Source: F-183 sp964627455 (GTDB lineage Bacteria; Acidobacteriota; Terriglobia; Bryobacterales; Bryobacteraceae). From it: a stretch of 64,000 nucleotides of DNA. Below the pieces are notes generated by a model, which was not told where the DNA came from, made no database searches, and worked only from the letters and a program-made list of their open reading frames with translations. Numbering within the stretch: the stretch's first letter is position 1; the number at the start of each line of letters is the position of its first letter. Below are positions 51,763 to 60,627 of the stretch, one piece after another. Made by a program: the position numbers and the translations under genes. Where the stretch lies: contig CAZVKC010000036.1 in NCBI GenBank assembly GCA_964627455.1, forward strand, positions 17,680 to 81,679, given 5' to 3'.

Positions 51763-53601
51763 ATGCTTTCGCGCCGACAAGCGCTGCTGGCCACAGCCAC
51801 TGTTTTCTCTACCGCCCTTCTGTTGGGGCAGGAAGGCTCGCCCCGGCAGTACACGGTACAAACCGTCGCTGGCGCGGATCCCGTTCGGGATAATGGCCGG
51901 GCCGTCCTCGGCATTTTCGACAACATTACCGCAGTCGCTTTCGGTCCCAACGGGGAACTGTATATTGCCGACAGCGTGGCGCAGCGGATCCGCAAAGTCG
52001 TGCCGGATGCGTCTCAAACGGTTCCGGAATATCGTTACGTGAACGGCATCATCACGACTTTCGCCGGCACCGGCGGCGGCTATTTCAACGGCAGCGACGA
52101 GGAATCCCCGGCGAACGAGACGCCGGTGAACCGCCCGATGGGACTTGCCGTCGACGGACAAGGCAACCTGTACATCGCCGACAGCGGCAACCGCAGAATC
52201 CGCCGGGTTACGCCGGATGGCGTGATCAGCACGGTGCTTCGCGAGGGCCTGGGCGTCGTCACCGGACTCGCGTTCGATCGCGACGGCAACCTGTGTTTTC
52301 TCGATATAGCGACCAACACCGGCCTGGGCGTTGCCAAACGCATCGCCATGGAAGGCGGCAGCGTGTCGGTGATCCCGGGAACGGAAGCGTTGCGCAATCC
52401 GATCGCGCTGGCCTTCGGTCCCGACAATACAGCCTTCATCATCGAAACCGGTACGAATTCGGTGCGAGTGGTGGCGCAGGATGGAACGTCGTCGCGCCTG
52501 GAAGCGGCGGGCATTGTCGCGCCTCGCGCACTGGCGTTCGATCGCGAGGACAACCTGTTCATCGCCGATGGATCCACGCGACTGATCATCAAACTCAACG
52601 CCGATCGCACGACGGGTGAGCCGATCCTGCCGCCGTTCGGGGCGCCGGCGGCGATGGCGTTCGATCCCTCCGGAAACCTTGCGTTGGCCTTCGCGCAACA
52701 GATCAACCTGTGGGTCCCGAGCCAAGCGTCGCTGGGCGCGCCGGTGGTGGGCGAGCAGAATCGCCGGGGACGCGACGGAGGTCCGGCACTCGAGACATTG
52801 TTCTATCGTCCAGCGGGCGCGGTTGGCGGCGATGCGGGTGACGTGTTCATCGTCTCCGCCGAGGCCGCGGGCATCCGGCGTGTGCGCGGATCCGATGGGA
52901 TCGTCGAGAGCATTCGTTCGACCAACGGCGTCGGGATCCCCGGCGGCGTGCATCGTGACCGCAACGGCAACCTGTGGGTGACCGATGTTACCGCGCACCG
53001 CTTACTCAGAGTGGATGGATCTTCGCTGCAGGCGCAGGTCGTCGCCGGCGTCGGACGCCCGGGCGATACGGGCGACAACGGTCCCGCAGTTGAAGCAGCC
53101 CTGCTGGGTCCGACGAGCGTGGTGACGGATCCCGCCGGGAATGTTTATCTGCTGAGCGGCGGACGGGTTCGCCGGATCGACGCGACGACCGGAACGATCA
53201 CGGCGTTCGCGGCGGGTCCGGTGAGTGGACTCGCGGCAGACGATGACGGCAACGTCTATGTCGCGGACTTGCGGCAGATCCGCAAGTTTGCGGCTGACGG
53301 CACGCTGGTCGATGAGTTGGAAACCGGCGCATCCGGTGTGGCGTTCGATTCCGTGACTCAGTCGCTGTTCCTGACGAACGCGAACGCGCTGTATCGCTGG
53401 AACGCGGAGAGCCGGGAACGCGAACTGGTGGCGGGCGATCCGGCGGTTCCGGGCTACGATGCTGGACACTTCAACAATCCCGGCCCCGTGTCCGTGGATG
53501 CGGCCGGCAACCTGTTCGTCACCGACCGCAACAACCACCGGATCCGCAAAGTCACTGCTTCTTCCGAGACTTCTCGTATTCCTCGCGCAATTGAGGATTG
53601 A
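51763..53601 (+). CDS. exported NHL-repeat beta-propeller protein
   Basis: This 612-residue protein has a signal peptide (MLSRRQALLATATVFSTALLLGQ) and repeated NHL blades: GLAVDGQGNLYIADSGNRRI, ALAFDREDNLFIADG and VSVDAAGNLFVTDRNNHRI are the clearest. Propellers of this kind bind proteins or glycans; no catalytic signature is seen. The ATG at 51763 lies 11 nt after a TGGAGG; an in-frame GTG at 51745 overlaps that site. The 3' end overlaps the convergent RraA-family gene by 50 nt. Confidence 0.85.
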   Translation: MLSRRQALLATATVFSTALLLGQEGSPRQYTVQTVAGADPVRDNGRAVLGIFDNITAVAFGPNGELYIADSVAQRIRKVVPDASQTVPEYRYVNGIITTFAGTGGGYFNGSDEESPANETPVNRPMGLAVDGQGNLYIADSGNRRIRRVTPDGVISTVLREGLGVVTGLAFDRDGNLCFLDIATNTGLGVAKRIAMEGGSVSVIPGTEALRNPIALAFGPDNTAFIIETGTNSVRVVAQDGTSSRLEAAGIVAPRALAFDREDNLFIADGSTRLIIKLNADRTTGEPILPPFGAPAAMAFDPSGNLALAFAQQINLWVPSQASLGAPVVGEQNRRGRDGGPALETLFYRPAGAVGGDAGDVFIVSAEAAGIRRVRGSDGIVESIRSTNGVGIPGGVHRDRNGNLWVTDVTAHRLLRVDGSSLQAQVVAGVGRPGDTGDNGPAVEAALLGPTSVVTDPAGNVYLLSGGRVRRIDATTGTITAFAAGPVSGLAADDDGNVYVADLRQIRKFAADGTLVDELETGASGVAFDSVTQSLFLTNANALYRWNAESRERELVAGDPAVPGYDAGHFNNPGPVSVDAAGNLFVTDRNNHRIRKVTASSETSRIPRAIED

Positions 53602-54388
53602 GCGGGTAGACGTCGCGGAACTTGTACTTCTTCTCGCGAACCAGTTTGCGTTCGTGTTCTTCCTGGTCTTTGATGGCGGTAGCGCGGCGGATCACTTCAT
53701 CGGCAATCGACGCCGGAAAGAAGATGACCGCCTCGCTGTCCGCCACAACGACATCGCCCGGCAGCACGGTTGCGTTCCCAACGCGCACCGGCACATTCCA
53801 GTCCGTGCCGATGCTGGTGTTCACACCGGGATCGAAACCTGCTGCCAGCACGGGAAATCCCTTCATCGCTTCTAGTTCCTCTTTGTCGCGAGTCCCACCC
53901 CAGAGCACTGCGCCGGCCGCGCCGTTGACTTGCGCGCCGAGTGCGGAGATGTCGCCCCAGAAGATGCCTTCGGCAACGAGACCGCCGAGATCGACAATCA
54001 ACACATCGCCGGGTTTGGAATCTTCGGCCGCACGGACATTCGATGCATTCGGCCAGTTCCCTGCCTTGTTGAGTTCCTGCGAAGCTTTGCGCAAATCAGG
54101 ACGGTCCGGCAGACAGCGAATCGTACGGGCGCGTCCGACGAGCCGTTCACCGGGACGCGTCGTCTTCAACCCCGTCACGCAACAGTTCAGATGTCCCTGC
54201 TGGCGCACACCGCTCCAGATCGCTTCGAGCGGCAGGTCGCGCAGTTTGGCGAGTTGCTCATCGGTCGCGCGAACCATGCGAGGCTTCATCGTTTCGATGA
54301 GCGGATGATAGGTGTCCGCACGCAGGCGAATGTCGTCGCCGGCAGCCTGCTGCGCTGTGGTCAACAGGAAAAGGCTTACGAGAACCAT
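53552..54388 (-). CDS. RraA-family aldolase/hydrolase with export signal
   Basis: This 278-residue protein has a Sec-type signal (MVLVSLFLLTTAQQAAG) and an RraA-like domain (about 45-225) with GDVLIVDLGG, GAQVNGAAGAVLWGGTRD (the Arg-Asp pair used for metal and substrate in HMG/CHA-type aldolases) and LPGDVVVADSEAVIFFP. Homologues cleave 4-hydroxy-2-oxo acids into pyruvate plus an oxo-acid, or are RNase E regulators; the Arg-Asp motif favours the aldolase reading. It overlaps the upstream dehydratase-like gene by 13 nt. Export is unusual for this family. Confidence 0.85.
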   Translation of the reverse strand: MVLVSLFLLTTAQQAAGDDIRLRADTYHPLIETMKPRMVRATDEQLAKLRDLPLEAIWSGVRQQGHLNCCVTGLKTTRPGERLVGRARTIRCLPDRPDLRKASQELNKAGNWPNASNVRAAEDSKPGDVLIVDLGGLVAEGIFWGDISALGAQVNGAAGAVLWGGTRDKEELEAMKGFPVLAAGFDPGVNTSIGTDWNVPVRVGNATVLPGDVVVADSEAVIFFPASIADEVIRRATAIKDQEEHERKLVREKKYKFRDVYPLNPQLREEYEKSRKKQ

Positions 54389-55593
54389 GGCGTATCCCTC
54401 GACTGGGCCTTCTTCGCGGCCTCTTCGTTCATTTCGACGCCCAGACCGGGCCTATCGGTGACGGTAATGAATCCGCGTTCGATGATCTCACCCTCCTTGA
54501 CGAAGCTCTTCCAGAGTTCGAGCCGTTGGATCCAGTGCCACTCGAGCACGAGGAAGTTCGGGATGGCGGCGCAGACGTGCGCAGACGCCATCGCGCCGAT
54601 CGGCGACACCACGCAATGCGGAGCAACCGGCACGTAGTAGGCATGCGCCATGTCCGCGATCTTGCGGGCTTCGAGCAAACCGCCGCATTTCTGAATGTCC
54701 GGCATGATGATGTCGGCGGCGCGCTTCTCGAGCAGTTCGCGGAAGCCATGACGAAGGAACAGATTCTCGCCGCAGCAGATCGGGGTCTTGGTGGATTGCC
54801 GGATATCGCGCATGGCGTCGATGTTTTCCGCCGGAACCGGTTCTTCGAGCCAGAGCAGCTTGAACGGCTCGGCTTCGATGGCGACGCGCTTACCGGTGGT
54901 CATGTCATAGCGGCCGTGCATGTCGACCGCAAGGTCCACGTTCTTCGGAAACGATTCGCGGACAAAGCGGATCTTCGCCAGCATGTTGTCGATCTCGCCG
55001 TTCGACGCGGTCCAGTTGACCTTGTCGAAACGCGCCGGATCATCGCGTTCATCGATATCGATCTTGACCGCCGTGAAGCCCATGTCCTTGATCATGCCCA
55101 GCTTTCTCGGGGCTTCGGGATCCTTCGGATCTTCCGTCTGCGAGTCGCAATAGACGCGGACCTTGTCGCGGACCTTGCCTCCGAGCAGTTGATAAACCGG
55201 GAGTCCGAGGGCCTTGCCGGCGAGATCCCAGAGTGCGATCTCGAGGCCGGTGAGGGCAGTCACGTATTGCCCCGATTGCGCTCCGGCGAAGATGCCCGAG
55301 GTGCGGAGACGCTCCCACAGCGCCTCGATATTCAATGGATCCTGGCCGATGAGCGAGCGCTCCCACGATTGAAGGATCGGGATGACGCCGCGTGCCGAGT
55401 CCGTCGCTTCGCCCTGCCCGGTGATGCCCTGGTCGGTCGTGATGCGAACATGCACCTGATAGCCGTGTGCGACGACAGCGGCGCATTTGATGCCAGTGAT
55501 CTTCAGCTTTGGTCTTGCATACGCGGAACTACAGCGCTGGATTCCGATCGCCAGTGCTGGGAGTTGCAGAAAAGTCCGGCGTGGATAATTCAT
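54376..55593 (-). CDS. enolase-superfamily sugar-acid dehydratase, galactonate-dehydratase-like, Tat-type export
   Basis: This 405-residue protein starts with a twin-arginine-like signal (MNYPRRTFLQLPALAIG) and the mandelate racemase/muconate lactonizing fold. Metal ligands and acid/base residues resemble D-galactonate dehydratase: VKIDID, AVDMHGRYD (Asp-x-His), LWLEEP, CCGENLF, PDIQKCGG and the catalytic histidine in APHCVVSPIG. The reaction would yield a 2-keto-3-deoxy acid. Coupling to the RraA-type aldolase gene (13-nt overlap) suggests consecutive dehydration and retro-aldol cleavage. The exact sugar acid is unknown. Confidence 0.88.
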   Translation of the reverse strand: MNYPRRTFLQLPALAIGIQRCSSAYARPKLKITGIKCAAVVAHGYQVHVRITTDQGITGQGEATDSARGVIPILQSWERSLIGQDPLNIEALWERLRTSGIFAGAQSGQYVTALTGLEIALWDLAGKALGLPVYQLLGGKVRDKVRVYCDSQTEDPKDPEAPRKLGMIKDMGFTAVKIDIDERDDPARFDKVNWTASNGEIDNMLAKIRFVRESFPKNVDLAVDMHGRYDMTTGKRVAIEAEPFKLLWLEEPVPAENIDAMRDIRQSTKTPICCGENLFLRHGFRELLEKRAADIIMPDIQKCGGLLEARKIADMAHAYYVPVAPHCVVSPIGAMASAHVCAAIPNFLVLEWHWIQRLELWKSFVKEGEIIERGFITVTDRPGLGVEMNEEAAKKAQSRDTPWFS

Positions 55594-55632
55594 GCGGGGA
55601 TCATATCCCAACGCAAGGCCGGAAGCATCCGC

Positions 55633-57018
55633 CTACGAGTTGATTTGCAGCGTCGCCATCATGCCAAGATCCTCGTGATCGAGGATGTGGCAGTGATACA
55701 CGGTCTTTCCGGTGAATTCCGCGAAACGCATGCGAATTCGCTTGGTTTGTCCGGGCGGAACCAACACCACGTCTTTCCATCCCGGCTCCGCTCGACCGGT
55801 CGCGACGTCGACAGTTTGAAACGGATTGGTGTGGACGTGAAAGGGATGGTCCATGCGCCCGGCGTTGAAGATCCGCCATTCTTCCAATGCGCCCAGGCGC
55901 ACGGTCGTGTCGACGCGATGATGGTCGAACGCGCGGCCATTGATGAAGAATGCGCCCATCATGCCGGGCGCCTCGCTCATCGTGAACGTACGGATGCCTG
56001 TCGAAGGCGGCGCCGGCAGCGGATCGATGCTGTACGGAAGGTCCGCAGGCACGGGGACCTCGACGGGATCGCCCTCGTAGCGCAACGTCGCCAGTCGCAC
56101 AGGCGCCGTCGCGGAAAAGGGAGGTCCACCCATGCGGCCGCGATCATACGGAAGGTTCCAGATCGCGTATTCCTGGCCTGGGTCGCGCCCACCTCGCACC
56201 AGGACATCCGCGCGTTCGCCAGGCGTCAGCAGGATCTCGTCCACCGGGACCGGCGCAGGTAGCGTGCCGGCGTCACGGCCGATGACGTACATCGGATGCT
56301 CGTCGATTTTGATTCGGTAGAAGCGGGACGGCGACGCGTTGAGGATCCGCAACCGCGCGAGTCCGCCGGGCGCGACCGTCATCGCGGGATTCACCACGCC
56401 GTTCACCGTGAGCAACGATCCTTCGCGGCCGTTGCGCATGTCCATCATCGTGGGCTCGACGGGCTCTCCGGCAGCGTCGAATTCGAAGTCCTGCAGGATG
56501 ACGAGGTGTTCGGCGGCCGCCTGGATTTCGGGCACGAGCGCATCCACTTCGCCTCGCACCAGAATCACACCGGCAAGTCCGCGCGACAGTTGCCGCGCCG
56601 TGGTTCCATGCACGTGCGGGTGATACCAGAACAGGCCGGACGGATGATTTGCGGGCAGCGCCAACTCATAGTTCCAGGACTCGCCGCTCGCGACTTCAGT
56701 GAAGGGATTATCGCCATTGCCGTCCGGTGAGACGTGCAAACCGTGAAAATGAAGGTTGGTCGTTTCCGGCAAGGAATTGCGAAACGCGATTCGCAGCAAA
56801 CCGCCGGGCGTGGCTTCCAACACTGGTCCCGGAACCTGCCGGTTGTACGCATAGGCGTGCACGAGAGAGTCGCCATTGCCGCCAACCGGGAACCAGTCGA
56901 AGCCGGCCTCGATATCGATCTCGTTCACGATCGGGTCGTCTTGCGTTGACGCCGCAGCACCAGCAGCCGTGGCCGCAGCGAGCCCGAACAGCATGCGCCG
57001 GCGGGAGATATTGCGCAT
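55633..57018 (-). CDS. multicopper oxidase (laccase-like), Tat-exported
   Basis: This 461-residue protein has a Tat signal (MRNISRRRMLFGLAAATAAG) and three cupredoxin domains. All four copper clusters of ligands are present: HFHGLHV and WYHPHVHG in domain 1, HPFHVH and YHCHILDHEDLGM in domain 3, with the Met axial ligand. It oxidises phenols or metal ions with reduction of oxygen to water, outside the cytoplasm. It lies 39 nt upstream of the dehydratase-like gene on the same strand and may be the first gene of that operon. Confidence 0.93.
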   Translation of the reverse strand: MRNISRRRMLFGLAAATAAGAAASTQDDPIVNEIDIEAGFDWFPVGGNGDSLVHAYAYNRQVPGPVLEATPGGLLRIAFRNSLPETTNLHFHGLHVSPDGNGDNPFTEVASGESWNYELALPANHPSGLFWYHPHVHGTTARQLSRGLAGVILVRGEVDALVPEIQAAAEHLVILQDFEFDAAGEPVEPTMMDMRNGREGSLLTVNGVVNPAMTVAPGGLARLRILNASPSRFYRIKIDEHPMYVIGRDAGTLPAPVPVDEILLTPGERADVLVRGGRDPGQEYAIWNLPYDRGRMGGPPFSATAPVRLATLRYEGDPVEVPVPADLPYSIDPLPAPPSTGIRTFTMSEAPGMMGAFFINGRAFDHHRVDTTVRLGALEEWRIFNAGRMDHPFHVHTNPFQTVDVATGRAEPGWKDVVLVPPGQTKRIRMRFAEFTGKTVYHCHILDHEDLGMMATLQINS

Positions 57019-57069
57019 ATATCTACCATTGATGCACGAAACGGCCGGCAGTGACAGAATTGGTGGAGC

Positions 57070-57756
57070 ATGAGATTGCTCCTGATCTTCCTATCCCTCG
57101 TTGCTTTCGCACAAAAGAAGGAAATGCCTCAGCCGCGCGTCGTGAATCCGTCGCCGGTTCCGTCCGACGCCGTCGTGCTGTTTGGCCCCGGCGCGAGCGT
57201 GGAGGGTTGGACGAAACCAGATGGATCCCCGACCGGATGCCGCGATGCGAATGGCGAGATGGTGTGCGTCACGGGGTCCAAGGATGCGGTCTCGAAAGTG
57301 AAGTACGGCGCGGTGCAGCTGCACCTGGAGTTCATGCCTCCCGTGATGCCGCAGGCAAAGGGACAACTGCGTGGCAACAGCGGCGTGTACCTGCAGGGGC
57401 GGTACGAGGTCCAGGTCCTCGATTCATTTGAGAATCCGACGTATGCCGACGGCACGCTGGGTGCGGTGTATGGCGAATCCGCACCACTCGTGAATGCGGC
57501 GAAGAGGCCGGGCGAATGGCAGAGTTACGACATGATTTTTCACCCGCACAAATGTGATGCGAGCGGAAAGGTCATCGAGAACGGTACGGTGACCGTCCTG
57601 TTGAACGGCGTGCTGGTGCAGGACCGGCACACGATCCGCAACACCAAGGACGGATGCGGCGATGGTCCGCTGTTACTGCAGGATCACAGCGGGTTCCCCG
57701 GCGCGCCGCATACCGAGATGAAGTTCCGGAACATCTGGATCCGGCGGCTCGACTAG
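57070..57756 (+). CDS. exported DUF1080 (3-keto-disaccharide hydrolase-type) protein
   Basis: This 228-residue protein has a signal peptide (MRLLLIFLSLVAFAQ) and a DUF1080 concanavalin-like domain, recognisable from WTKPDGSPTG, LRGNSGVYLQGRYEVQVLDSF (in parts), GEWQSYDMIFHP and a final FRNIWIRRLD. The family includes 3-keto-glucoside and disaccharide hydrolases and glycan-binding modules, and is common in polymer-degrading bacteria. It is divergent from the multicopper oxidase (51 nt), and its stop overlaps that of the convergent propeller gene (shared CTAG). Confidence 0.88.
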   Translation: MRLLLIFLSLVAFAQKKEMPQPRVVNPSPVPSDAVVLFGPGASVEGWTKPDGSPTGCRDANGEMVCVTGSKDAVSKVKYGAVQLHLEFMPPVMPQAKGQLRGNSGVYLQGRYEVQVLDSFENPTYADGTLGAVYGESAPLVNAAKRPGEWQSYDMIFHPHKCDASGKVIENGTVTVLLNGVLVQDRHTIRNTKDGCGDGPLLLQDHSGFPGAPHTEMKFRNIWIRRLD

Positions 57757-58856
57757 GCTGGACCGAAGCAGTAGAGCTTGCCGTCCTGCGAGCCGATCAC
57801 AATGCGTCCTTCAGCCACCGCCGGCGACGCAGAGAGCGGCTCCCCGATCTGATAGTCCCAGACCTTGGCGCCGGTGTTGAGGTCCAGCACATAGAAGCGA
57901 CCGTCGTTCGAACCGATGTAGACGCGGCCTTCTGAAATCACCGGCGACGATTCGACACGAGCGCGCGTGGGGAAACTCCAGAGTTCCTTGCCCGTCGCCT
58001 GCTGGAAGCAGTGGACGATCTTGTCGCGGCCTCCGAGCACGACCTTGCCTTCAGTAACCGCGGCGCTCGAGTAGAACGGGAACTGCCGTTCCTTGTTCTC
58101 GTAGCGCCAGATGCGGCGGCGGGTCTTCAAATCGTAACCGTGGACATCGTTGTCGAAGGTTCCGAAGAAGGCGTATTGATCATTGACGATCGCCGGCGAG
58201 GCGCCGGTGTAGGATCCGGTGATGATCTCGTATGCCTGCTTGCCATCGGCAATGCGAATCGCACGCAGGACGCCGTCGCACCCCGAAATATAGGCTAGGC
58301 CATTCGAGATCGCGGCAGTCGCATGGACCTGCCCCTTCGTCTTGAACTGCCACAGCAGCTTGCCATCCTTGAGTCCCAGGCCATAGAGGTTGCTGTCGTA
58401 GGACCCAATGATGACGCGGTCGCCGACGATCACCGGCGATGCCTTCACCTCCGTCCCGGTCTGGTAGGTCCAGAGGACCTTGCCATCCTTCGCATTCACC
58501 GCGTGGACAACTCCTGACAGATCGCCAATGACGACGATGCCTTGCGCCACAGCCGGCGAGGACTCGCCGATGGCTTCCTTGGCCTTGTATTTCCAGCGTG
58601 GTTTTCCGTCTGAAAGATTCACTGCGATGAGTTCACCGGCTTGGGTGCCAAAGTACACCGCGCCCTCGACGATCGCGGCAGAGGATTCGATGGATTCACC
58701 GGCTTCATAGGTCCACAGCAGTTTCAGGTTCTTTGGAATCGAACCGGGAGGCAGTACGCCAGTCAATGTCGGATTTCCCCGAAACTGCGGCCACTGCGCC
58801 TGCACCAGCGGGCTCATCACAGACAACAGAACAAGGCTGAGGATCAGTACGCGCAT
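57753..58856 (-). CDS. exported PQQ-like beta-propeller protein
   Basis: This 367-residue protein has a signal peptide (MRVLILSLVLLSVMSPLVQAQ) and regular blades of the PQQ/BamB type: AVNLSDGKPRWKYKAK, AVNAKDGKVLWTYQTG, GLGLKDGKLLWQFKTKG, VLDLNTGAKVWDYQIG. It is shorter and more regular than the propeller at 14.5-15.7 kb. It overlaps the upstream iron alcohol dehydrogenase gene by 13 nt. No PQQ-binding residues were identified, so an enzymatic role with the dehydrogenase is not supported by sequence. Confidence 0.87.
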   Translation of the reverse strand: MRVLILSLVLLSVMSPLVQAQWPQFRGNPTLTGVLPPGSIPKNLKLLWTYEAGESIESSAAIVEGAVYFGTQAGELIAVNLSDGKPRWKYKAKEAIGESSPAVAQGIVVIGDLSGVVHAVNAKDGKVLWTYQTGTEVKASPVIVGDRVIIGSYDSNLYGLGLKDGKLLWQFKTKGQVHATAAISNGLAYISGCDGVLRAIRIADGKQAYEIITGSYTGASPAIVNDQYAFFGTFDNDVHGYDLKTRRRIWRYENKERQFPFYSSAAVTEGKVVLGGRDKIVHCFQQATGKELWSFPTRARVESSPVISEGRVYIGSNDGRFYVLDLNTGAKVWDYQIGEPLSASPAVAEGRIVIGSQDGKLYCFGPA

Positions 58857-59962
58857 TGATAGATCTCCATCGCACCGGCGGCATCCATCGGACGCGGATT
58901 GTGTTTGCCCGTCCATTGCTCGGCGGCCTCCACCGACATGGTGGCAAAGAGCGCAGAATCCACGCCGGCGCCGCGCAGGTTCGCGGGCACACCGGCAATA
59001 TCGGCAAGTTCGCGCAGGCGCTCGGCGAGGTATGGCCGAAGCTCGCCGTAATCCGTATGATCCCGGTTCCAGCGCACGACGTGCGGCAGCAGGAGTCCAA
59101 CGGCGACGCCGTGTGCCGTGTTGAAATGCGCGGTCAGCGGATTCGCGCATGCATGCGTCGCGCCGAGCATCGAGTTCTCGATCGCGATGCCGGCGTAGTG
59201 GGCGCCGAGCAGCATGGCGCCGCGCGCCTGCAGGTCGCCGGGATTCTTCATCGCGGTCTCGAAGTGTCCGTCAATCAGGCGGAAGGCCTCACGCGACAGC
59301 ATTCGCGAGAACTGCGTGCGCTTGATGCAGACAAAGGTTTCGACCGCGTGCGAAAGCGCGTCGCATCCGGCGGCGGCGGTCACAGAAGGCGGCGCGGTCA
59401 CGGTCAACGCGGGATCCAGGATCGCGACACGAAACGCCGCTTTGGGATCCCCGCAAGCCATCTTCATGTGCGTCTCGGCGTCGGAGATCACGCAGTAGCT
59501 CTGCGACTCACTGCCCGTACCCGCAGTCGTCGGGACTCCGATCATCGGATACATCGGACGCGTGGCCTTGCCGTATCCTTTGTAATCCCGCATCTCGCCG
59601 CCGTTGGTGAGGATGAAGTTGATGCCCTTCGCCATATCCATCGACGATCCTCCGCCGAGGCCGATGATCGAATCGACCATCAACGGCACGGCGTAGGCGG
59701 CGCCCTGCTTGACCGACTGCGAATCCGGATTGGTATGGAAACCGCTGTAAAGGTAGGCCTCGATCTTGTGGTCCCACATCATTTTGACGGCGCGTGCGGC
59801 GATGCCGGCCTTTTCGACGCCCTCATCGGATACAATCAGCACGCGGCGGAAACCCAGCGACGCGGCGACGGATCCCAGCCGGTCGAAGGATCCCTCGCCG
59901 AAGAGGGTCGAGGTGCGGGGTACGTAATCAAATGGAGCGGTCAACAACTGCGGTTGCGGCAT
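58844..59962 (-). CDS. iron-containing alcohol dehydrogenase
   Basis: This 372-residue NAD(P)-dependent enzyme of the Fe-ADH superfamily has IIGLGGGSSMDMAKGI (cofactor), PTTAGTGSESQSYCVI, and the metal site from DALSHAVETF (Asp and His) plus GATHACANPLTAHFNTAHG (two His). It reduces aldehydes or oxidises alcohols; the substrate is unknown. It is the first gene of a two-gene unit with the propeller gene and lies 49 nt from the divergent DUF2277 gene. It may reduce the aldehyde released by the neighbouring aldolase (inference). Confidence 0.91.
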   Translation of the reverse strand: MPQPQLLTAPFDYVPRTSTLFGEGSFDRLGSVAASLGFRRVLIVSDEGVEKAGIAARAVKMMWDHKIEAYLYSGFHTNPDSQSVKQGAAYAVPLMVDSIIGLGGGSSMDMAKGINFILTNGGEMRDYKGYGKATRPMYPMIGVPTTAGTGSESQSYCVISDAETHMKMACGDPKAAFRVAILDPALTVTAPPSVTAAAGCDALSHAVETFVCIKRTQFSRMLSREAFRLIDGHFETAMKNPGDLQARGAMLLGAHYAGIAIENSMLGATHACANPLTAHFNTAHGVAVGLLLPHVVRWNRDHTDYGELRPYLAERLRELADIAGVPANLRGAGVDSALFATMSVEAAEQWTGKHNPRPMDAAGAMEIYQCAY

Positions 59963-60011
59963 GATATTGGTTTAGACGGTATTCATTATTGTCGCGTGAG
60001 AAGGAATCTGA

Positions 60012-60263
60012 ATGTGCAGAAGCATTAAGGTGTTGCGGCGCACGCCCCCGCCGGCGACGCGCGAGGAGATGCAGGCGGCGGCGCTGCAGTTCATCCGAAA
60101 GGTCAGCGGGACTCGCAAGCCGCCGGCGGCCTACGTGAGCGCGTTCGACCAGGCGGTGATCGATGTCGCGAATGCAACTGAGCGGCTGCTGCAGGTGATG
60201 GGTCCGCCGCGGGTGACGGTGAAGAAGCAGGAACAACATGCGGCTGACGAGCAGCGAGTTTGA
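60012..60263 (+). CDS. DUF2277 protein
   Basis: This 83-residue protein matches the DUF2277 family over its length: MCRSIKVLRRTPPPATREE, then AALQFIRKVSGTRKPPAAY and DVANATERLLQVM. The function of the family is unknown. AGAAGGA lies 7 nt before the ATG. The metallopeptidase gene starts 26 nt before its end, in another frame, so the two are translationally linked. Confidence 0.88.
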   Translation: MCRSIKVLRRTPPPATREEMQAAALQFIRKVSGTRKPPAAYVSAFDQAVIDVANATERLLQVMGPPRVTVKKQEQHAADEQRV

Positions 60264-60627
60264 CCGGATCGCCGAGCGGGCGCTGGCGCGGATCTCGCCG
60301 AGGTTCCGGCGCCGGCTGGACAACGTGCTGATCATCGTGGAGCAGGAACCGCCGCAGCAGGGGCTTCTGGGCTTGTACCAGGGGCGTCCACTGACCGAGC
60401 GCAGCGCGTTCGACAGCGTGCCGGCGACGCCGGACACCATCACGATTTACCAGGGTCCGCATCAGCGGATGGCGCGTTCCCTGCCCCACCTCGAACGGCT
60501 GGTGACCGACACGATGTGGCATGAGATCGCGCACTATTTCGGGATGAACGAACGGCAGGTGCTGGCCGCCGAACGCCGGCGCAGGCAGCAGCGGAGGCAA
60601 CCACCGCCTCCGCCCTCTCATTCGTAG
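60238..60627 (+). CDS. small zincin-type metallopeptidase family protein
   Basis: This 129-residue protein of the MMP-like zincin family (PF06262 type) has LDNVLIIVEQEPPQ, a LLGLYQGRPLTER strand and the active-site helix WHEIAHYFGMNE. The latter gives the HExxH zinc site plus a downstream Glu; the tail is Arg/Pro-rich. Peptidase activity in this family is predicted from fold. It overlaps DUF2277 by 26 nt at its start and the convergent ADOP permease by 10 nt at its end. Confidence 0.87.
   Translation: MRLTSSEFDRIAERALARISPRFRRRLDNVLIIVEQEPPQQGLLGLYQGRPLTERSAFDSVPATPDTITIYQGPHQRMARSLPHLERLVTDTMWHEIAHYFGMNERQVLAAERRRRQQRRQPPPPPSHS

Noticed and set aside
54526..56262. 578-codon plus-strand frame across the dehydratase-like and multicopper oxidase genes
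   Set aside because: It spans two genes with diagnostic active-site motifs on the minus strand; its own translation has no recognisable domain.
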